From the NCBI GenBank assembly GCA_032717465.1, contig CM064732.1, forward strand, positions 30,598,138 through 30,662,137: a stretch of DNA of 64,000 nucleotides, read 5' to 3'. The notes below the pieces were generated by a model. That model ran no database searches. It was not told the origin of the DNA and was given only the letters and a program-made list of their open reading frames with translations. The stretch is from Coenobita brevimanus (Eukaryota > Arthropoda > Malacostraca > Decapoda > Coenobitidae). Of this stretch, positions 32,640-44,040 are shown piece by piece. The position numbers and the translations under genes were made by a program. The first letter of the stretch is position 1; each line of letters opens with the position of its first letter.

Positions 32640-33776
32640 CACGTAAGTAGGGCCATATTGTCTCACAACGTCTGAGTTGACCTTGCTTTGTGACCTTGAC
32701 ATTTGAAATCTGAGAAAGAGGATGCGACCACGGCGGGGTTAATGTATATTTGACAAAATAAATCGCAGAAGACAAACTGCTAAGAAGTGTACATCGAGAA
32801 TACAGGCATAGCTTGTAACATTCAGCCGTATTCTCGTTGGCTTAACAGGTTTCTGTTGTGTCTCCTTCTCATACAATTTTTAGATGTGGAAGCACCCATA
32901 GAAGTGGTTCAGTCAGTCAGCCATGCCTAAGGATTTTTATTTGCAAAGTGGTTCATTCTGGTGAAGACCCATATGGTCCAGCATCTACCTAGTACATCTG
33001 GACTTGTTTTGTATATTACATCCTAAGTTTCAGTTTGATTCTGTGGATGATTTTCGATCATCGACCCATCGGATGGCAAGCGTTTCCGGCCCGGCCCAGC
33101 CCAGCCATTTGGGGAAAACATAGCTCTGACAACTGGATCTTATAATGGGTGATGCGAAACTCATTCTTGAGCACTTAAAACCAGTTTCATGTTCTCAGTG
33201 TATAGTAACTAGTTGCCTTACTTCACTTCTAAATTTTTGAAATATTTACTTAATCGATATTTGTAAAACTATAGACGACTGTTCAAGACAGCACTTGATC
33301 TGACTTATAACAATTATAATCGTATCCTGTCCAGTTATAATGTTTCCTCAGATAAAAGTAATTTTAACATAAAGAAATATTTATAATTCAGTCTTTTCAA
33401 ATAGAAATGGGTTCTCAGTTTTATGAAAAACTTTTCAGTTATTACTGAATTACCATAATGACCCTACTAATGAATAAGAACTGATATTTTTTTCAGTACA
33501 GAACTGATGCAGTTCCCTAGTGTATGAGTATGTGGTTCCTTCACAAAACTATTAATTCGATACAATTATGTGGTGGCAAAACACATATCAAAATATCATA
33601 ACACCGACGGGCTGATGGGCATAATTAACAGTTCTTTACCAGTTTGCGGTGGGTGGGTTGCGAGACTTTAGTTTGCCACCCAGATGACGCTGGTTGAGAC
33701 CTGCAGCCCCTCGGGCCCGGTGTCATATGCACGGAGTGACTTTATGCTGGAAGTTACCGTTCCCTTCTCTATTAAG
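32640..33776. other. No gene recognised
   Basis: AT-rich apart from a short GC patch near 33080-33110 (GGCCCGGCCCAGCCCAGCC). Confidence 0.45.
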
Positions 33777-33872
33777 CCTAAATTAACCTAACCTAACCAA
33801 ACCTAACCTAACCTAACCTTAACCTAACATTATCCTCGATCAACCTAACCTAAATAAACCTAAACTAAACTA
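33777..33872. repeat. Interstitial telomere-like (CCTAA)n tract, degenerate
   Basis: Repeated CCTAA units such as AACCTAACCTAACCAAACC and CCTAACCTAACCTAACC are interrupted by variants. TTAGG/CCTAA is the ancestral arthropod telomere repeat, so this is an internal telomere-like tract. Confidence 0.85.
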
Positions 33873-33879
33873 GTCTTAA

Positions 33880-34470
33880 TTCACGAAATGACTCATTTCA
33901 CAATCTGCCTGTAACATACATATATATCTTTATTTATATATATCCATATATCGACCTATAGTTACCTACAGGTCGATAAGACATCCTACTATCTTCCTGA
34001 CACATGTATTTCATACAATGTTGTTGATAAATGGCACAAAATTTGAGATAACCTGCAGATACTTTCAAAATGGAAGCTAAACGGCCACTCGGCGCATGCG
34101 CACGGAGCGGAACGGTAACTTTCAGCATAAGTCACTCTGTGCATACGACACCGGAACAGGGTGCAGCCCAGGACCAGGACCGATTGACCCTGTGACTGGC
34201 CTCCACCACGACCGTGACGACTACAGTGACTACGCTAATGATGTCTCGGGAAGAGTCAAGCTCCTCCGGGAGATACTGTGTCTAGGGTTCGTAGTTTTCA
34301 AAAACGTCCCCCTTCTGTGGTATCACCAGCCTCGTCTGGTTGATCGCCATGATCGTATTAAGTCCTCAGAACGACTTGATGCTGCTTTTCACAAACTTTT
34401 GTTTTCCTGTTTCTGTAATGATAATAGATTATATTAATCACAATAAATAGTGCTCTCAGTTAGCGACTTC
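33880..34470. other. No gene recognised
   Basis: A 113-codon open frame at 34096-34437 has no recognisable domain and is probably chance. A small hairpin TATCGACCT...AGGTCGATA lies at about 33949-33978. Confidence 0.4.
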
Positions 34471-34478
34471 TTATGGAG

Positions 34479-34776
34479 CAGCGTCTCTTATCCTGGGGTG
34501 CTAGCACCCCCAAGGGGTGCTGAAATCAGTTTTAGGGGTTGCTGGAAAATGCTGCATTATTTTTTTTTCTTATTGGTTTTGCTTAGTATTGACATCCTTG
34601 ATTTTTTTTTTTTTTTTTAGAATGTACAAACTGTTTGGCAGTACTTCACTTCACTTTAACCCTGCAGTAGTGTAGCACCTGTAGTCCCAGTAACTACAGT
34701 AGACGTAAAGGGGTGCTGGCTGGACTGAGACTTTATTACAGGGGGTGCTGAGGTCGGAAAACGTTAAGAAACGCTG
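34479..34776. mobile_element. hAT-type MITE, 298 bp, with target duplication
   Basis: The left end is CAGCGTCTCTTATC and the reverse complement of the right end is CAGCGTTTCTTAAC, matching at 12 of 14. These resemble the CAGxGxTTCTxAAC termini of hAT/Charlie-type elements. Flanks TTATGGAG (34471-34478) and TTATAGAG (34777-34784) form an 8-bp target duplication with one difference. GGGGTGCT motifs recur inside. There is no coding capacity. Confidence 0.8.
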
Positions 34777-34827
34777 TTATAGAGGGTAAATAGTGACTTT
34801 ACTAACGCCGAAGAAATACAGTAAATG

Positions 34828-34830
<3 letters not shown>

Positions 34831-34874
<44 letters not shown>
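34831..34874. repeat. (GT)n microsatellite
   Basis: About 22 GT units. Confidence 0.95.
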
Positions 34875-34877
<3 letters not shown>

Positions 34878-34879
34878 CA

Positions 34880-35282
34880 TTCAATACTCTGGTCATTAGT
34901 CCCTTCAGTACTTTTTATTATAATTGTTGGCTAACATCAAGCAGATATTTTCTGCTTTGGTGAGAGGTCTGTGGGTTAAAAAGATCAATAACTTCAGTAT
35001 GCCGACGTCTTTGTTCTTGCCTCCCCAAACGTTTTCATTTAGATTAAGAAAAACCTTCTTTCCCGAAGGGGCTACAAACAATATCATTTGACCCTTTCAT
35101 ACATAATTTTTCTAAAGCAACTCTCGTGACGAAGTGGTCAGAGATTATTACCAGTATTTTAAAGGAATATAATAGAAATTTCCTGTAAGCAAGTCATCAT
35201 AACAACTATTATCACAGTTACTTTGTTTCTCGTGATTTTTTTCCTTACTCTATTCTTCTCGCTGATTTGATTGCTAAGTGTC

Positions 35283-35284
<2 letters not shown>
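34880..35284. other. No gene recognised
   Basis: AT-rich sequence; nothing assignable. Confidence 0.5.

Positions 35285-35354
<70 letters not shown>
35285..35354. repeat. (AT)n microsatellite
   Basis: About 35 AT units directly upstream of a SINE. Confidence 0.95.
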
Positions 35355-35848
<494 letters not shown>

Positions 35849-36094
35849 TACAGGACACCATTTGGCTCGTCACTCAGTGTAGAGTCACCTAAAGGCAGAA
35901 GGAAGAGGAAAGAATGAAGGAAAGAAAGACAGAAGAGGGAGCGTAAAGTTACCCGTAGGCAGAAGGACGAGGAAAGAATGAAGGAAAGAAAGACAGAAGA
36001 GGATGGAAGGAAGGAAGGATGGAGGAGAGGAAAGAGCAGACACCCGAAAGCAGCACTACATCGAGTCAGTGGATGGTGAGCGCCCCCTCATACC

Positions 36095-36097
<3 letters not shown>
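35849..36097 (+). repeat. Rep-A dispersed repeat, copy 1
   Basis: Shares with the other three copies CATTTGGCTCGTCACTCAGT, then AGAGTCACC, a GCAGAAGGAAGAGGAAAG stretch (here duplicated), and CAGCACTACATCGAGTCAGT then GGATGGTGAGCGCCCC. It is truncated at its left end, since the GGTTACCACCCAGCG start is missing. It forms an inverted pair with copy 2. Confidence 0.8.
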
Positions 36098-36171
<74 letters not shown>

Positions 36172-36182
36172 ATATATATATA
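36098..36182. repeat. (AT)n microsatellite
   Basis: A nearly pure AT run with one C interruption near 36170; the Tigger MITE begins at its end. Confidence 0.95.
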
Positions 36183-37322
36183 CAGGTAAGCCCTTAATTC
36201 ACGCGAGGGTTAGGTTCCCAGAGCCTTCGCGTATGTGGTAAATTCGCGTATATGTTCTGCCCTTGTGTGCACATAATTACACATGTCTATTAAGTATATT
36301 ACATCTGAATAATACTGTTTATGTACTACATACACCTTATAAACTACCATAAAGTATGAAAAATAACAACAATGTAAGAAATTTAACACTGAAACCTGAC
36401 AAGCACAGGCGTAGGTGGAGACACTTCAGCAGCCTGGTGCACAAGCCCTCACTGCCTCCCATATGCTACATTCTGCCTTCTTTATTGTATGAACAGTTGG
36501 CTCATTCACCCCAAACATGCGGTTCCAAGACAATTCACAGGTTCCAAGACAATTCACAGGCGTAGGTGGAGACACTTTAGCAGTCTGGAGCACTAGCCCT
36601 CACTGTCTCCCGTATGCTACGTTCTCCTTTTTTATTGTATGAACAGTTGACTCACCCCAAACATACGGTTCTGAGCCATTTCACCATCAAGTCAATTCAC
36701 CGTCAAAACATGGACAATTCCCCATCATTCTATTAATATACTTATTATTGATTAATTAATACTTTAATAACTAATTTTCAGGGGGATTTTATAACTCATA
36801 TAAGTAAAAAACTAATGTACTGTACTTGCTAAATAAACTGGTATGTAAATAAATGACGGGGAATCGTCCTGACGGAGAATTGTCGCCGACATTCCTCCCT
36901 GAAGTTTGTCCAACACTTGAACTTTCTCTGTCAGCAACATCACTTTACTAGTCCGTTTTGGTGTGTTACCACATGCATCACTAGCACTATGCTTAGGCCC
37001 CAGGTTGGCAGACAAGGCAAGCAATCACTGGAAGGCAGAAAAATATGCCACAAATAACAATTGGCCAGTCATGCATGGTTCGACCGTTGGATTCAAACTG
37101 ACTGAGGTGCGTGGTAGACCGACCTCCCACACACACATACACACACACACACACACATATGTATGCACACAGGCAGCAGGTAGGCATTTTTATATTTTAT
37201 TTATTTCTCTTGTATATTAAAATTATTTATTTGAATACTATAATTTTGTTTTAATTATTGTACGAAAAATTCGTGGATAACCGAAATCGTGTGAAAAAAG
37301 TTCGCGTGAATTAAGGGCTTAC

Positions 37323-37325
<3 letters not shown>
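36183..37325 (-). mobile_element. Tigger/pogo-like MITE with relic transposase HTH
   Basis: The termini are perfect 24-bp inverted repeats starting CAGGTAAGCCCTTAATTCAC at 36183, with the reverse complement ending at 37325. Both abut TA. A GGTTCCCAGAGCC and CGCGTATxTGGTAAATTCGC style beginning resembles Tigger termini. The minus strand at about 36959-36890 encodes KRTSKVMLLTEKVQVLDKLQ, then GGMS, a CENP-B/psq-type helix-turn-helix at the N-terminus of Tigger transposases. The catalytic domain is absent. Two copies of a 151-bp segment lie at 36404-36554 and 36555-36680. A (CA)n stretch near 37125-37157 interrupts the right part. It is 1,143 bp in all and non-autonomous. Confidence 0.85.
36890..37024 (-). 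pseudogene. Relic Tigger transposase DNA-binding domain
   Basis: The frame begins MLALSANLGPKHSASDACGN and runs into KRTSKVMLLTEKVQVLDKLQ. The KxxxKVxxLxEKVxVLDxL pattern with a following GMS is the first helix-turn-helix of CENP-B-like transposases. After GMSATILRQ the reading leaves the family, so the deletion point lies near 36885. Confidence 0.75.

Positions 37326-37397
<72 letters not shown>
37326..37397. repeat. (AT)n(GT)n microsatellite
   Basis: AT run to about 37355, then GT run to 37397; mirror of the run at 35749-35848. Confidence 0.95.
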
Positions 37398-37398
<1 letters not shown>

Positions 37399-37682
37399 GT
37401 GGGGGCGCTCACCATCCACTCACTCGATGTAGTGCTGCTCTCGGGTGTCTGCTCTTTCCTCTCCTCTCTCCATTCCTTTCTTCCTCTTCTGTCGTTCTTT
37501 ACTTCATTCTTTCCTCGTCCTTTTGCCTGCGGGTGACTTTACACTCCCTCTTCTGTCTTTCCTTCCTTCATTCTTTCCTCTTCCTTCTGCCTATGGGTGA
37601 CTCTACACTGAGTGACAAGCCTAGTTTCCTGTACACCAGGAATCCATTTACTACGCTGGGTGGTAACCACATAACCAAATTA
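37398..37682 (-). repeat. Rep-A dispersed repeat, copy 2 (inverted)
   Basis: On the minus strand it starts TTTGGTTATGTGGTTACCAC then CCAGCG, continues through CTTGTCACTCAGTGTAGAGT, two GCAGAAGGAAGAGGAAAG-like units, and CAGCACTACATCGAGTGAGT, and ends GGTGAGCGCCCCCACC. This is the most complete copy in the window. Confidence 0.85.
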
Positions 37683-37683
37683 T

Positions 37684-37893
37684 GGCGCCTGGTGGTTCAG
37701 TGGGTAATTACAGCGCTCCAATCGGATTGAGCCAGTGAAGGTTTATATCCAAGGGATGGTTGGGGTTATTGTTCATGTAATGCCACTCAGGGATGAGTGT
37801 GGCTGGTCACTCTCATCTTAAATGTCAGGACCAAATTGCCTAGCCCCGGGCTTCTACGCTCCTCATGGGGCAACGTAGAATTGGATGATGGGT

Positions 37894-37897
<4 letters not shown>
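37684..37897 (+). mobile_element. Candidate tRNA-derived SINE with (GA)n tail
   Basis: Box A-like TGGTTCAGTGGG at 37693-37704 and box B-like GGTTTATATCC at 37740-37750 stand at tRNA-like spacing at the start of a 210-bp unit. The unit ends GGTGGATA directly before (GA)n. Box B is degraded. Confidence 0.55.
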
Positions 37898-37966
<69 letters not shown>

Positions 37967-37982
37967 AGAGAGAGAGAGAGAG
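37898..37982. repeat. (GA)n microsatellite
   Basis: About 40 GA units with a few interruptions. Confidence 0.95.
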
Positions 37983-37999
37983 ATAATGTATATATAGTT

Positions 38000-38200
38000 G
38001 CTGTAACTTGGCCTATATCTCTCCATCTTGAATGCTGAGTTGTAACAAGAGATGACTACTTCATCATGATCATGATCACGAAGAACTGCAATTGAAAGAA
38101 TGTAGAGTCGTAGCACTGTCTTTTTCTGTCACTGATTCGCAAACATACTGCAAAAGGATGAAAGACTGGACCATGTTAAGGTGAAAAAAGTATTTCTATG
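38000..38200 (+). repeat. Rep-C dispersed repeat, third copy
   Basis: CTCTCCATCTTGAATGCTGA, then GAAGAACTGCAATTGAAAG, then ACTGCAAAAGGATGAAA follow in the same order as at 60130-60300 and 61965-62130. It sits directly after a (GA)n run. Confidence 0.55.
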
Positions 38201-38544
38201 GGAGTAATAGGATCGCATCATCATCATCACCATTACTGAAATCTCCTTTCCTACCCCAAATTGAGGTGAAGTAGGGTCCAGAGAGCCAGAAAAAAGCTTG
38301 ATAGAGTGAGACAGCAACCAGGTGTTGCCCAGTTGAATAAGCCACACTCCCATTCGCTCACTATTCAAGGCCCTGGAATCCTGGCTCTACCTGATAGGTC
38401 CACATGTAGCACTCACCTATCTGGCAGCCAATGCGACGACTGAAGTTAAAACAGGTGAAGATATAGGTATGAATAAACTGTCTTATACATAGCTAAAGCT
38501 AAGCAAAGTTTATTAGCTTTGTCCACTAAACATTAAACCCAAAA

Positions 38545-38745
38545 TACTGTTATTGTTTCTGTTATGGCCCCCTGCCTCATGTGAAACGTGTCATTGTTTG
38601 GCTGACCATACAACATGTCGAAGATTTACTGATGCTGTTTTTTATTATGGTCTTAAAGATGAACACATTCCGACTTCACTAACATCTGGAGAACTCGAAC
38701 AAGTTGAAGATTATCAAAACCACTACCATGATTCAATCTAATCAA
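38545..38745 (+). pseudogene. Candidate LINE C-terminal zinc-knuckle fragment
   Basis: The frame reads WPPASCETCHCLADHTTCRR then FTDAVFYYGLKD. CxxC...H...C followed by RF is common at the C-terminus of jockey-group LINE proteins. No RT is present nearby, so this is a weak call. Confidence 0.35.
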
Positions 38746-39086
38746 ATTATTAGATCGTTCAATTGCTACTGTATGATACATATCTTGTTATCGTGTTGAT
38801 AATGACTTTTAAATATATTTCACTAATATGTCATTGACAATACGTCCTGAGCATGATGAACTTTCATGAACTGTCAAAACAGTGGTAGTCATAGTTCTTG
38901 GGGTAGGAAGGCGGAGGAGGAGGAGGAGGAGGAAGAGGAGGAGAAGGGAAGTTATCCGGCCGTGTCAGAACGCCAGACCATTTTTAGTTTCCCTGGTTTC
39001 AGAATCGACAATGGATGAGTAATATTTTAACTGAGGCTGATCATGAAAGCAATAAACAAAAATACTAACGCCACTGTCCACATTTC

Positions 39087-39090
<4 letters not shown>
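38746..39090. other. No gene; short (GGA)n tract
   Basis: A GGAGGAGG purine run lies at about 38912-38948; the remainder is AT-rich and unassigned. Confidence 0.5.
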
Positions 39091-39091
<1 letters not shown>

Positions 39092-39137
<46 letters not shown>

Positions 39138-39184
39138 TGTATATATATATATATATATATATACTGTATATATATATATATATA
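39092..39184. repeat. (AT)n microsatellite with ACTGTAT interruptions
   Basis: An AT run broken twice by TACTGTATAT. Confidence 0.95.
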
Positions 39185-40135
39185 AAGGTAATTCCTAAGA
39201 ACAAAGATGCTTTAATCTTAGCCAACAGCAGTTACACTATACTGTATATGATACTTTAATGCTTGGTTATCATATATCTATGCCGTACTTTTCCTTTTAG
39301 TACGTTGATTGGTATTAAACAGGGAATCGAAAATATACTCTAATTGGTTTGGTTGACACCCATGTAGCAGTAATGTCAGTCATAATGTATGCATATAAAG
39401 ACAGGATTATGTTGTTCTAACTCTGAAACTTACATATATTAAGATAATTAATTAAATCATGGGAAACCTAGCATCAGACAACAAACACCATACGAATGTA
39501 ACGAAGACATGAGAAGATACGGCACCATAAAGACAACGGACAACTGAAAAAAAAAAAAAAAAAAAAAAAAAAGGGAAGAGTGGACTGGGAAGAAGAAACA
39601 CAGGACGTTTAGCAGCAGTAATGACTGCCGGGAACTTGTCTTCAAAATAGGCTGATAACGAGGGAGTGGAATATGATGATATAGGCTTTTACTGGTTTAT
39701 GATATTACAGAAAACTGTATTTGTGTCTTCATATGGTGGGAGAGATATTATGCTACTAGAATTAAGATTGGTCTATCTGTCGGCTGACAGGGTCATAATC
39801 GATAAAAAAGGAGCGGTTAGTGATATGTGTGTGTTGGGAACAGTGTCAAGATCAGCAGTGCAAGTGAATGATTGCTATAAGCCATACGTCTGGTCAGTCA
39901 GAATGAGATGTAAAAACTTGTATACATATGTGGGGAGACGGGGTGACTTAGTACGAACGGTTACAACAGAAAATGCGACGTGAGGTAATGGGAGTAACGG
40001 AAGAATAAGGAACAGTAAAAAAGGCGAGAAGGAATGGAAATCGGCTGAGATAGGAGAGATAAGTTAGAGAATGGGAGAAAGAACGGACTGAGTGATATGG
40101 TATAGAAAAGTAAATTATATCTGCCTACCTATCTA
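39185..40135. other. No gene; poly-A run
   Basis: An A27 run lies at about 39547-39573. A 105-codon open frame at 39666-39983 has no recognisable domain. Confidence 0.45.
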
Positions 40136-40139
40136 TGTT

Positions 40140-40206
<67 letters not shown>

Positions 40207-40252
40207 TAGATATAGATATTTAGATAGATAGATAGTTAGATAGATATAGATA
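40140..40252. repeat. (CA)n(AT)n(GATA)n compound microsatellite
   Basis: CA run, short AT run, then GATA units with a few interruptions. Confidence 0.95.
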
Positions 40253-40720
40253 CACTGTGGATCGGCATCACTTCGCAAAGGATTAACGCACCACAAAAAC
40301 TAAGCTGTAGAATCACAAAGATGTGCGAGATCAAGTTGCGATGCAAATCTGCACCCAAATATCTCGAGAATAGAGCAGATCATTTTCACAAAGGCGATAA
40401 CATGGAAAATTACAATTAGAAATACTGGACTATGTAAGAGAATGTTACAAATCGGAGGTAAAGTTGATGGTGACAAATGAAGGAGCCAGTACATTAGCAA
40501 CAGGCGATAAATAAACTGAGGAACTCGCCTTTCTCCTGCTTCCCTAATCTGATGGCTGGCCGTTCTCAGAGTAGTGGATTACGTCACAGTTGAAATGCTA
40601 ATGTTAGACGGATCCTACTCATACACCAACGAGGGGATCAGTCCTTGAGTGCAAATGTGCTATAGTTGCGGCGCACGACTCTGAGGTTGTCATTATCGTG
40701 CCCTGGCAATCTACCTGTAA
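40253..40720. other. No gene recognised
   Basis: Nothing assignable. Confidence 0.45.
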
Positions 40721-40860
40721 ACAGGGCGTCCGATTTCGTATCGTGTTATACACGAATCATATTATTATACACGAATATATTATACAAGAATATTATTATA
40801 CACGAACATATTATAAACGAATCACAAGAGTATCATTATACACGAAATCGGACGCACTGT
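40721..40860. mobile_element. 140-bp inverted-terminal element with internal short repeats
   Basis: ACAGGGCGTCCGATTTCGTA at the left and, reversed, ACAGTGCGTCCGATTTCGTG at the right match at 18 of 20. The inside is made of repeated TTATACACGAATAT-type units. It fits a very small MITE; no target duplication was recognised. Confidence 0.65.
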
Positions 40861-41699
40861 TGATTATGTTGAAAGGGTACGATGTGCCGCGACCATAGCG
40901 CTGGATTTTATTCCGATGACGTATTTCCATTTTAATTAGGCGAATAGGAGACGATTGTATTGCACCCATGAGTGATCTCGAGTAGTGTAGGGGTTCATTT
41001 AGGCTATACCCAAACCCTATTCGTCCGGCAGTCTCCCCAAAGATTAGTTAAATCGTTTAGAAATGGTAAGGACGCGAAGAACGCCATCCTCGTGAGGTGT
41101 TAAAACCTTCTTCAGTCCAGTAACTCCTTCCCCACTTGCCATTACTTCGTTAGGAGAACCCCTATTGAATGAATGGGTTAATGAATGTTACAGCTGATCC
41201 TCCAGTTCGATAAATCTCACATAAGCATAGAAAAATCGTGTAGAGATAGGAAAGGTACAATACGTAATTCGTCATCGTAGTGAAGGAGTTAGCCCATTCA
41301 GACCAAGAATGTAACTATATTTTTGCTGTTACTATTCTAATATAAGTAGCCTAGCTTAGAATGGGACTAGATACAGTTTTCATGAACCTTCTCACTGCCA
41401 GGGGCTTCTTTAATCTCAATAAAGCTGACTGGAGGTAAGAAGTATAAACCTATTAAATACATCATCGTAGTGATGGATTTTAATAGTAGTAGTAGAAAAG
41501 CAGAGCATCCCCGGTCTGTCTGGCTGAGCACACCCATCATCCGCAGGCAAACAAGCACTATTGCAGGGCCATCTTATGCAGTGAACAGATGTTCCCTTGC
41601 AGTGGATAGCACTTCGCCATTGCGAGGTACAGGGAAGAGTATAGAGGCTTGGTTCTGGATTGGCGTTGGATTTGTCTCTCCATCCAGTAAATAGGGGCA
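40861..41699. other. No gene recognised
   Basis: Nothing assignable; a short AGT triplet run lies near 41483. Confidence 0.45.
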
Positions 41700-41865
41700 C
41701 CATAGTAGGCTCGACACCATCACGTTATTTGGTTACCACCCAACTTTGTAAACAATTTCCTGAGGTATAAGAAACCATTAGGCTTGTCACTTAGTGAAAG
41801 GTGACAGGACGAAGTAGGCAGCACTACATCAAATGAGTGGATGGTGTTACCACCAGCTGCCACTA
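41700..41865 (+). repeat. Rep-A dispersed repeat, copy 3 (shortened)
   Basis: TTATTTGGTTACCACCCAAC, then GAAACCATTAGGCTTGTCAC, then GTAGGCAGCACTACATCAAA and GAGTGGATGGTG follow in Rep-A order. The purine-rich middle is deleted. Confidence 0.75.
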
Positions 41866-42960
41866 GTGAAAGAGCTAATCGTCTTATGAGTTTCCTCCAT
41901 TAACGTAATTACTCTGCCTTAGCTAAAAAGTACCACACCGTTGACAAACAAGACAGTATATCAACATCTACGTGATATGATGTGCTGCAGTAAAAACCAA
42001 CATTAATTAAATGTTATTTGTACTGCTGCTGTGATAATTCGAATCCCCTTTAACAAGAGGACGTTTTCTTTATCATAGTTTTGCTGTTTCAAAGGACTCT
42101 GTTCAAAGCTGGAGGCCTCCAAGTAGTGAAGGCCGTATCTTACCCCACAGGTTCAAAAAACCTTCCCTAAGTAAATTCAAATCCGAAAGCTGCAATAATC
42201 TACAAACAAAGCACGAATCTTACAACAGCTTTAAGTGCAAATACAAAGTCATTGGAGCCCTCTAATTACAAATCTCGCTAGAACAGCAGCAGCAGCAAAA
42301 CGCACGCCCCTCAGTTTCGGACCAGAATTTGTTCGCGTGCTTTAGTCCCTCTCACTCAAAGCCGTCCTGAATCATCACCACGGAAATTCAGCTCAGCCCG
42401 GGCATCATATACAGCAGCTGGCATTGTTTGGTTGCCCCGTAGTTTGTTTTGCGCCATTTTGGTTCAGTTTTCTTTTGTCTCGCTCTTTTTAGAAACTGTT
42501 TTAACCTTTTGTTGCGATTGGTGTACTCATACATTACGGTGAAGCTAAGGCTAAGCGATTTTGTTCAGCTGAGTGAAATGCTGGCAGAGAAAGGCTTAGA
42601 AACTCACTTCAGTAACGCCTTCTCTTGTTCTGGTCGCCCTAGGAGTCTTTATGTAAGATAAAATCAGATGCCAACAGAAGGAACCGAATTCTTGTGTCGC
42701 ATTTTGTCTTAACGTCATTGTGATGGATGTTTGCCTTTTTTTTTTTTTTTTTGATCACTTTTACTTAAGCTCGATCCACGCCAGACAATGTATTTATGTC
42801 TTATTTTGGCTTACTCCACTCTGTTCTGATCTTTTTTTTTTACCTGTGGCAAAGCCGACAGGTCTATGAGTGGTACATCTGTTTTTTTTTTTCCCCTCTC
42901 TCCTTCAAGGAAAATTCAAATAAACTGTATATCTGCTCCTGGAGAGCACTGAGAGATTTT
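41866..42960. other. No gene recognised
   Basis: Contains T-runs near 42738 and 42830 and no domain-bearing frame. Confidence 0.45.
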
Positions 42961-42962
42961 CT

Positions 42963-43220
42963 GATGAAATAAAAAGTTGCTCAGCTTGAAATTTTGAGTT
43001 GATTTAACAAGTCAGTCGCTGCGTCACCTGACGCATCAACTGAGTATTTGGCGATTTTCAATTTTGGTTATAAGAAGGCATTTCAGCGACTTTCTTATGT
43101 AATACAAAGTTGCTCAGCTAGAATTTTTGAGTTGATTTGACATGTCAGCTGTTGCATCAGCTGATGAATCAACTGATTAATTAGCAGTTTTCAATTTTGT
43201 CCATAAGAAGGAATTTTAAT
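42963..43220. repeat. Two-copy tandem duplication, period 133 bp
   Basis: AAAGTTGCTCAGCTxGAA, TTTGAGTTGATTT, GCATCAACTGA and TTTTCAATTTTG followed by ATAAGAAGG recur, with GTTGCTCAGCT at 42976 and 43109. Confidence 0.8.
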
Positions 43221-43961
43221 AAAATTATCACATTCTATGAGTTTCAAAGAGAGGAACTAAAGAAAAAAAAATGGCTGCAATAGTTTCGCACAGCTGTCAC
43301 GATAGTCTCTTATTGTTTTCATTTCTGTGTCTTAATATCTTTACCCCGTCATTTCCCCATTTTCTTTCCCTTCTATTAAATTTATCTCACTTCCGGGCTC
43401 TTTTCATAAAAGATATTTGTAAGTCGCGCTGTATTTTCTCTTTATTAAATTGAATTTTTGTTTTCTAGTGCTCGTCATTATCTTGTTTTGAACCAGGCTG
43501 TTTCGTAGCTACCCTAGTCAGGTCATTGTGCTGTAACATCTCATTTTATCTCATGTCAGTCTTGATTTATTGGATTCAGTCTTGTTATTACCTTATATAG
43601 CATTACTGTTATTATCCAGCTTATCTGCTCCACACACTGCTTTGTTGTGTTCGTGTGTCGTATTAGTCTTCCTTCATTTTGGTTCCATTTTGTTTTTGCT
43701 TATCATACTTTGCATTGTTTTTAATTGTATTTAATTTGAAACAGATGTTTTCTGATTATTCAGCGTCGTTATGGTGGTATAGTGAGTTCCCTTAAACTGT
43801 AACAAGAACAATATTTAAAGAGAGGTATTGCACTGAAAGACCTGATTTTGCTTGAAGCGGCTATATTCTTACATGCAGGCATTGTTTTCCTGCATTTTAT
43901 TTTGTTTTCATCATTGCACCTGTACTCGCACAGTGAGAGCGGGTTTTAAGTTTTGCTCGAC

Positions 43962-43962
<1 letters not shown>
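43221..43962. other. No gene recognised
   Basis: T-rich sequence; nothing assignable. Confidence 0.45.

Positions 43963-44037
<75 letters not shown>
43963..44037. repeat. (GT)n microsatellite
   Basis: About 37 GT units directly before the 5' end of the next LINE. Confidence 0.95.

Positions 44038-44040
<3 letters not shown>

Noticed and set aside
33777..33872. True chromosome end
   Set aside because: The tract is short and degenerate, with 30 kb of ordinary repeats on both sides.
34096..34437. 113-codon open frame as a host gene
   Set aside because: No recognisable domain, no homologous pattern, mixed composition; consistent with chance.
39666..39983. 105-codon open frame as a host gene
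   Set aside because: No motif, no neighbouring exon-like frames with splice signals that I could support.
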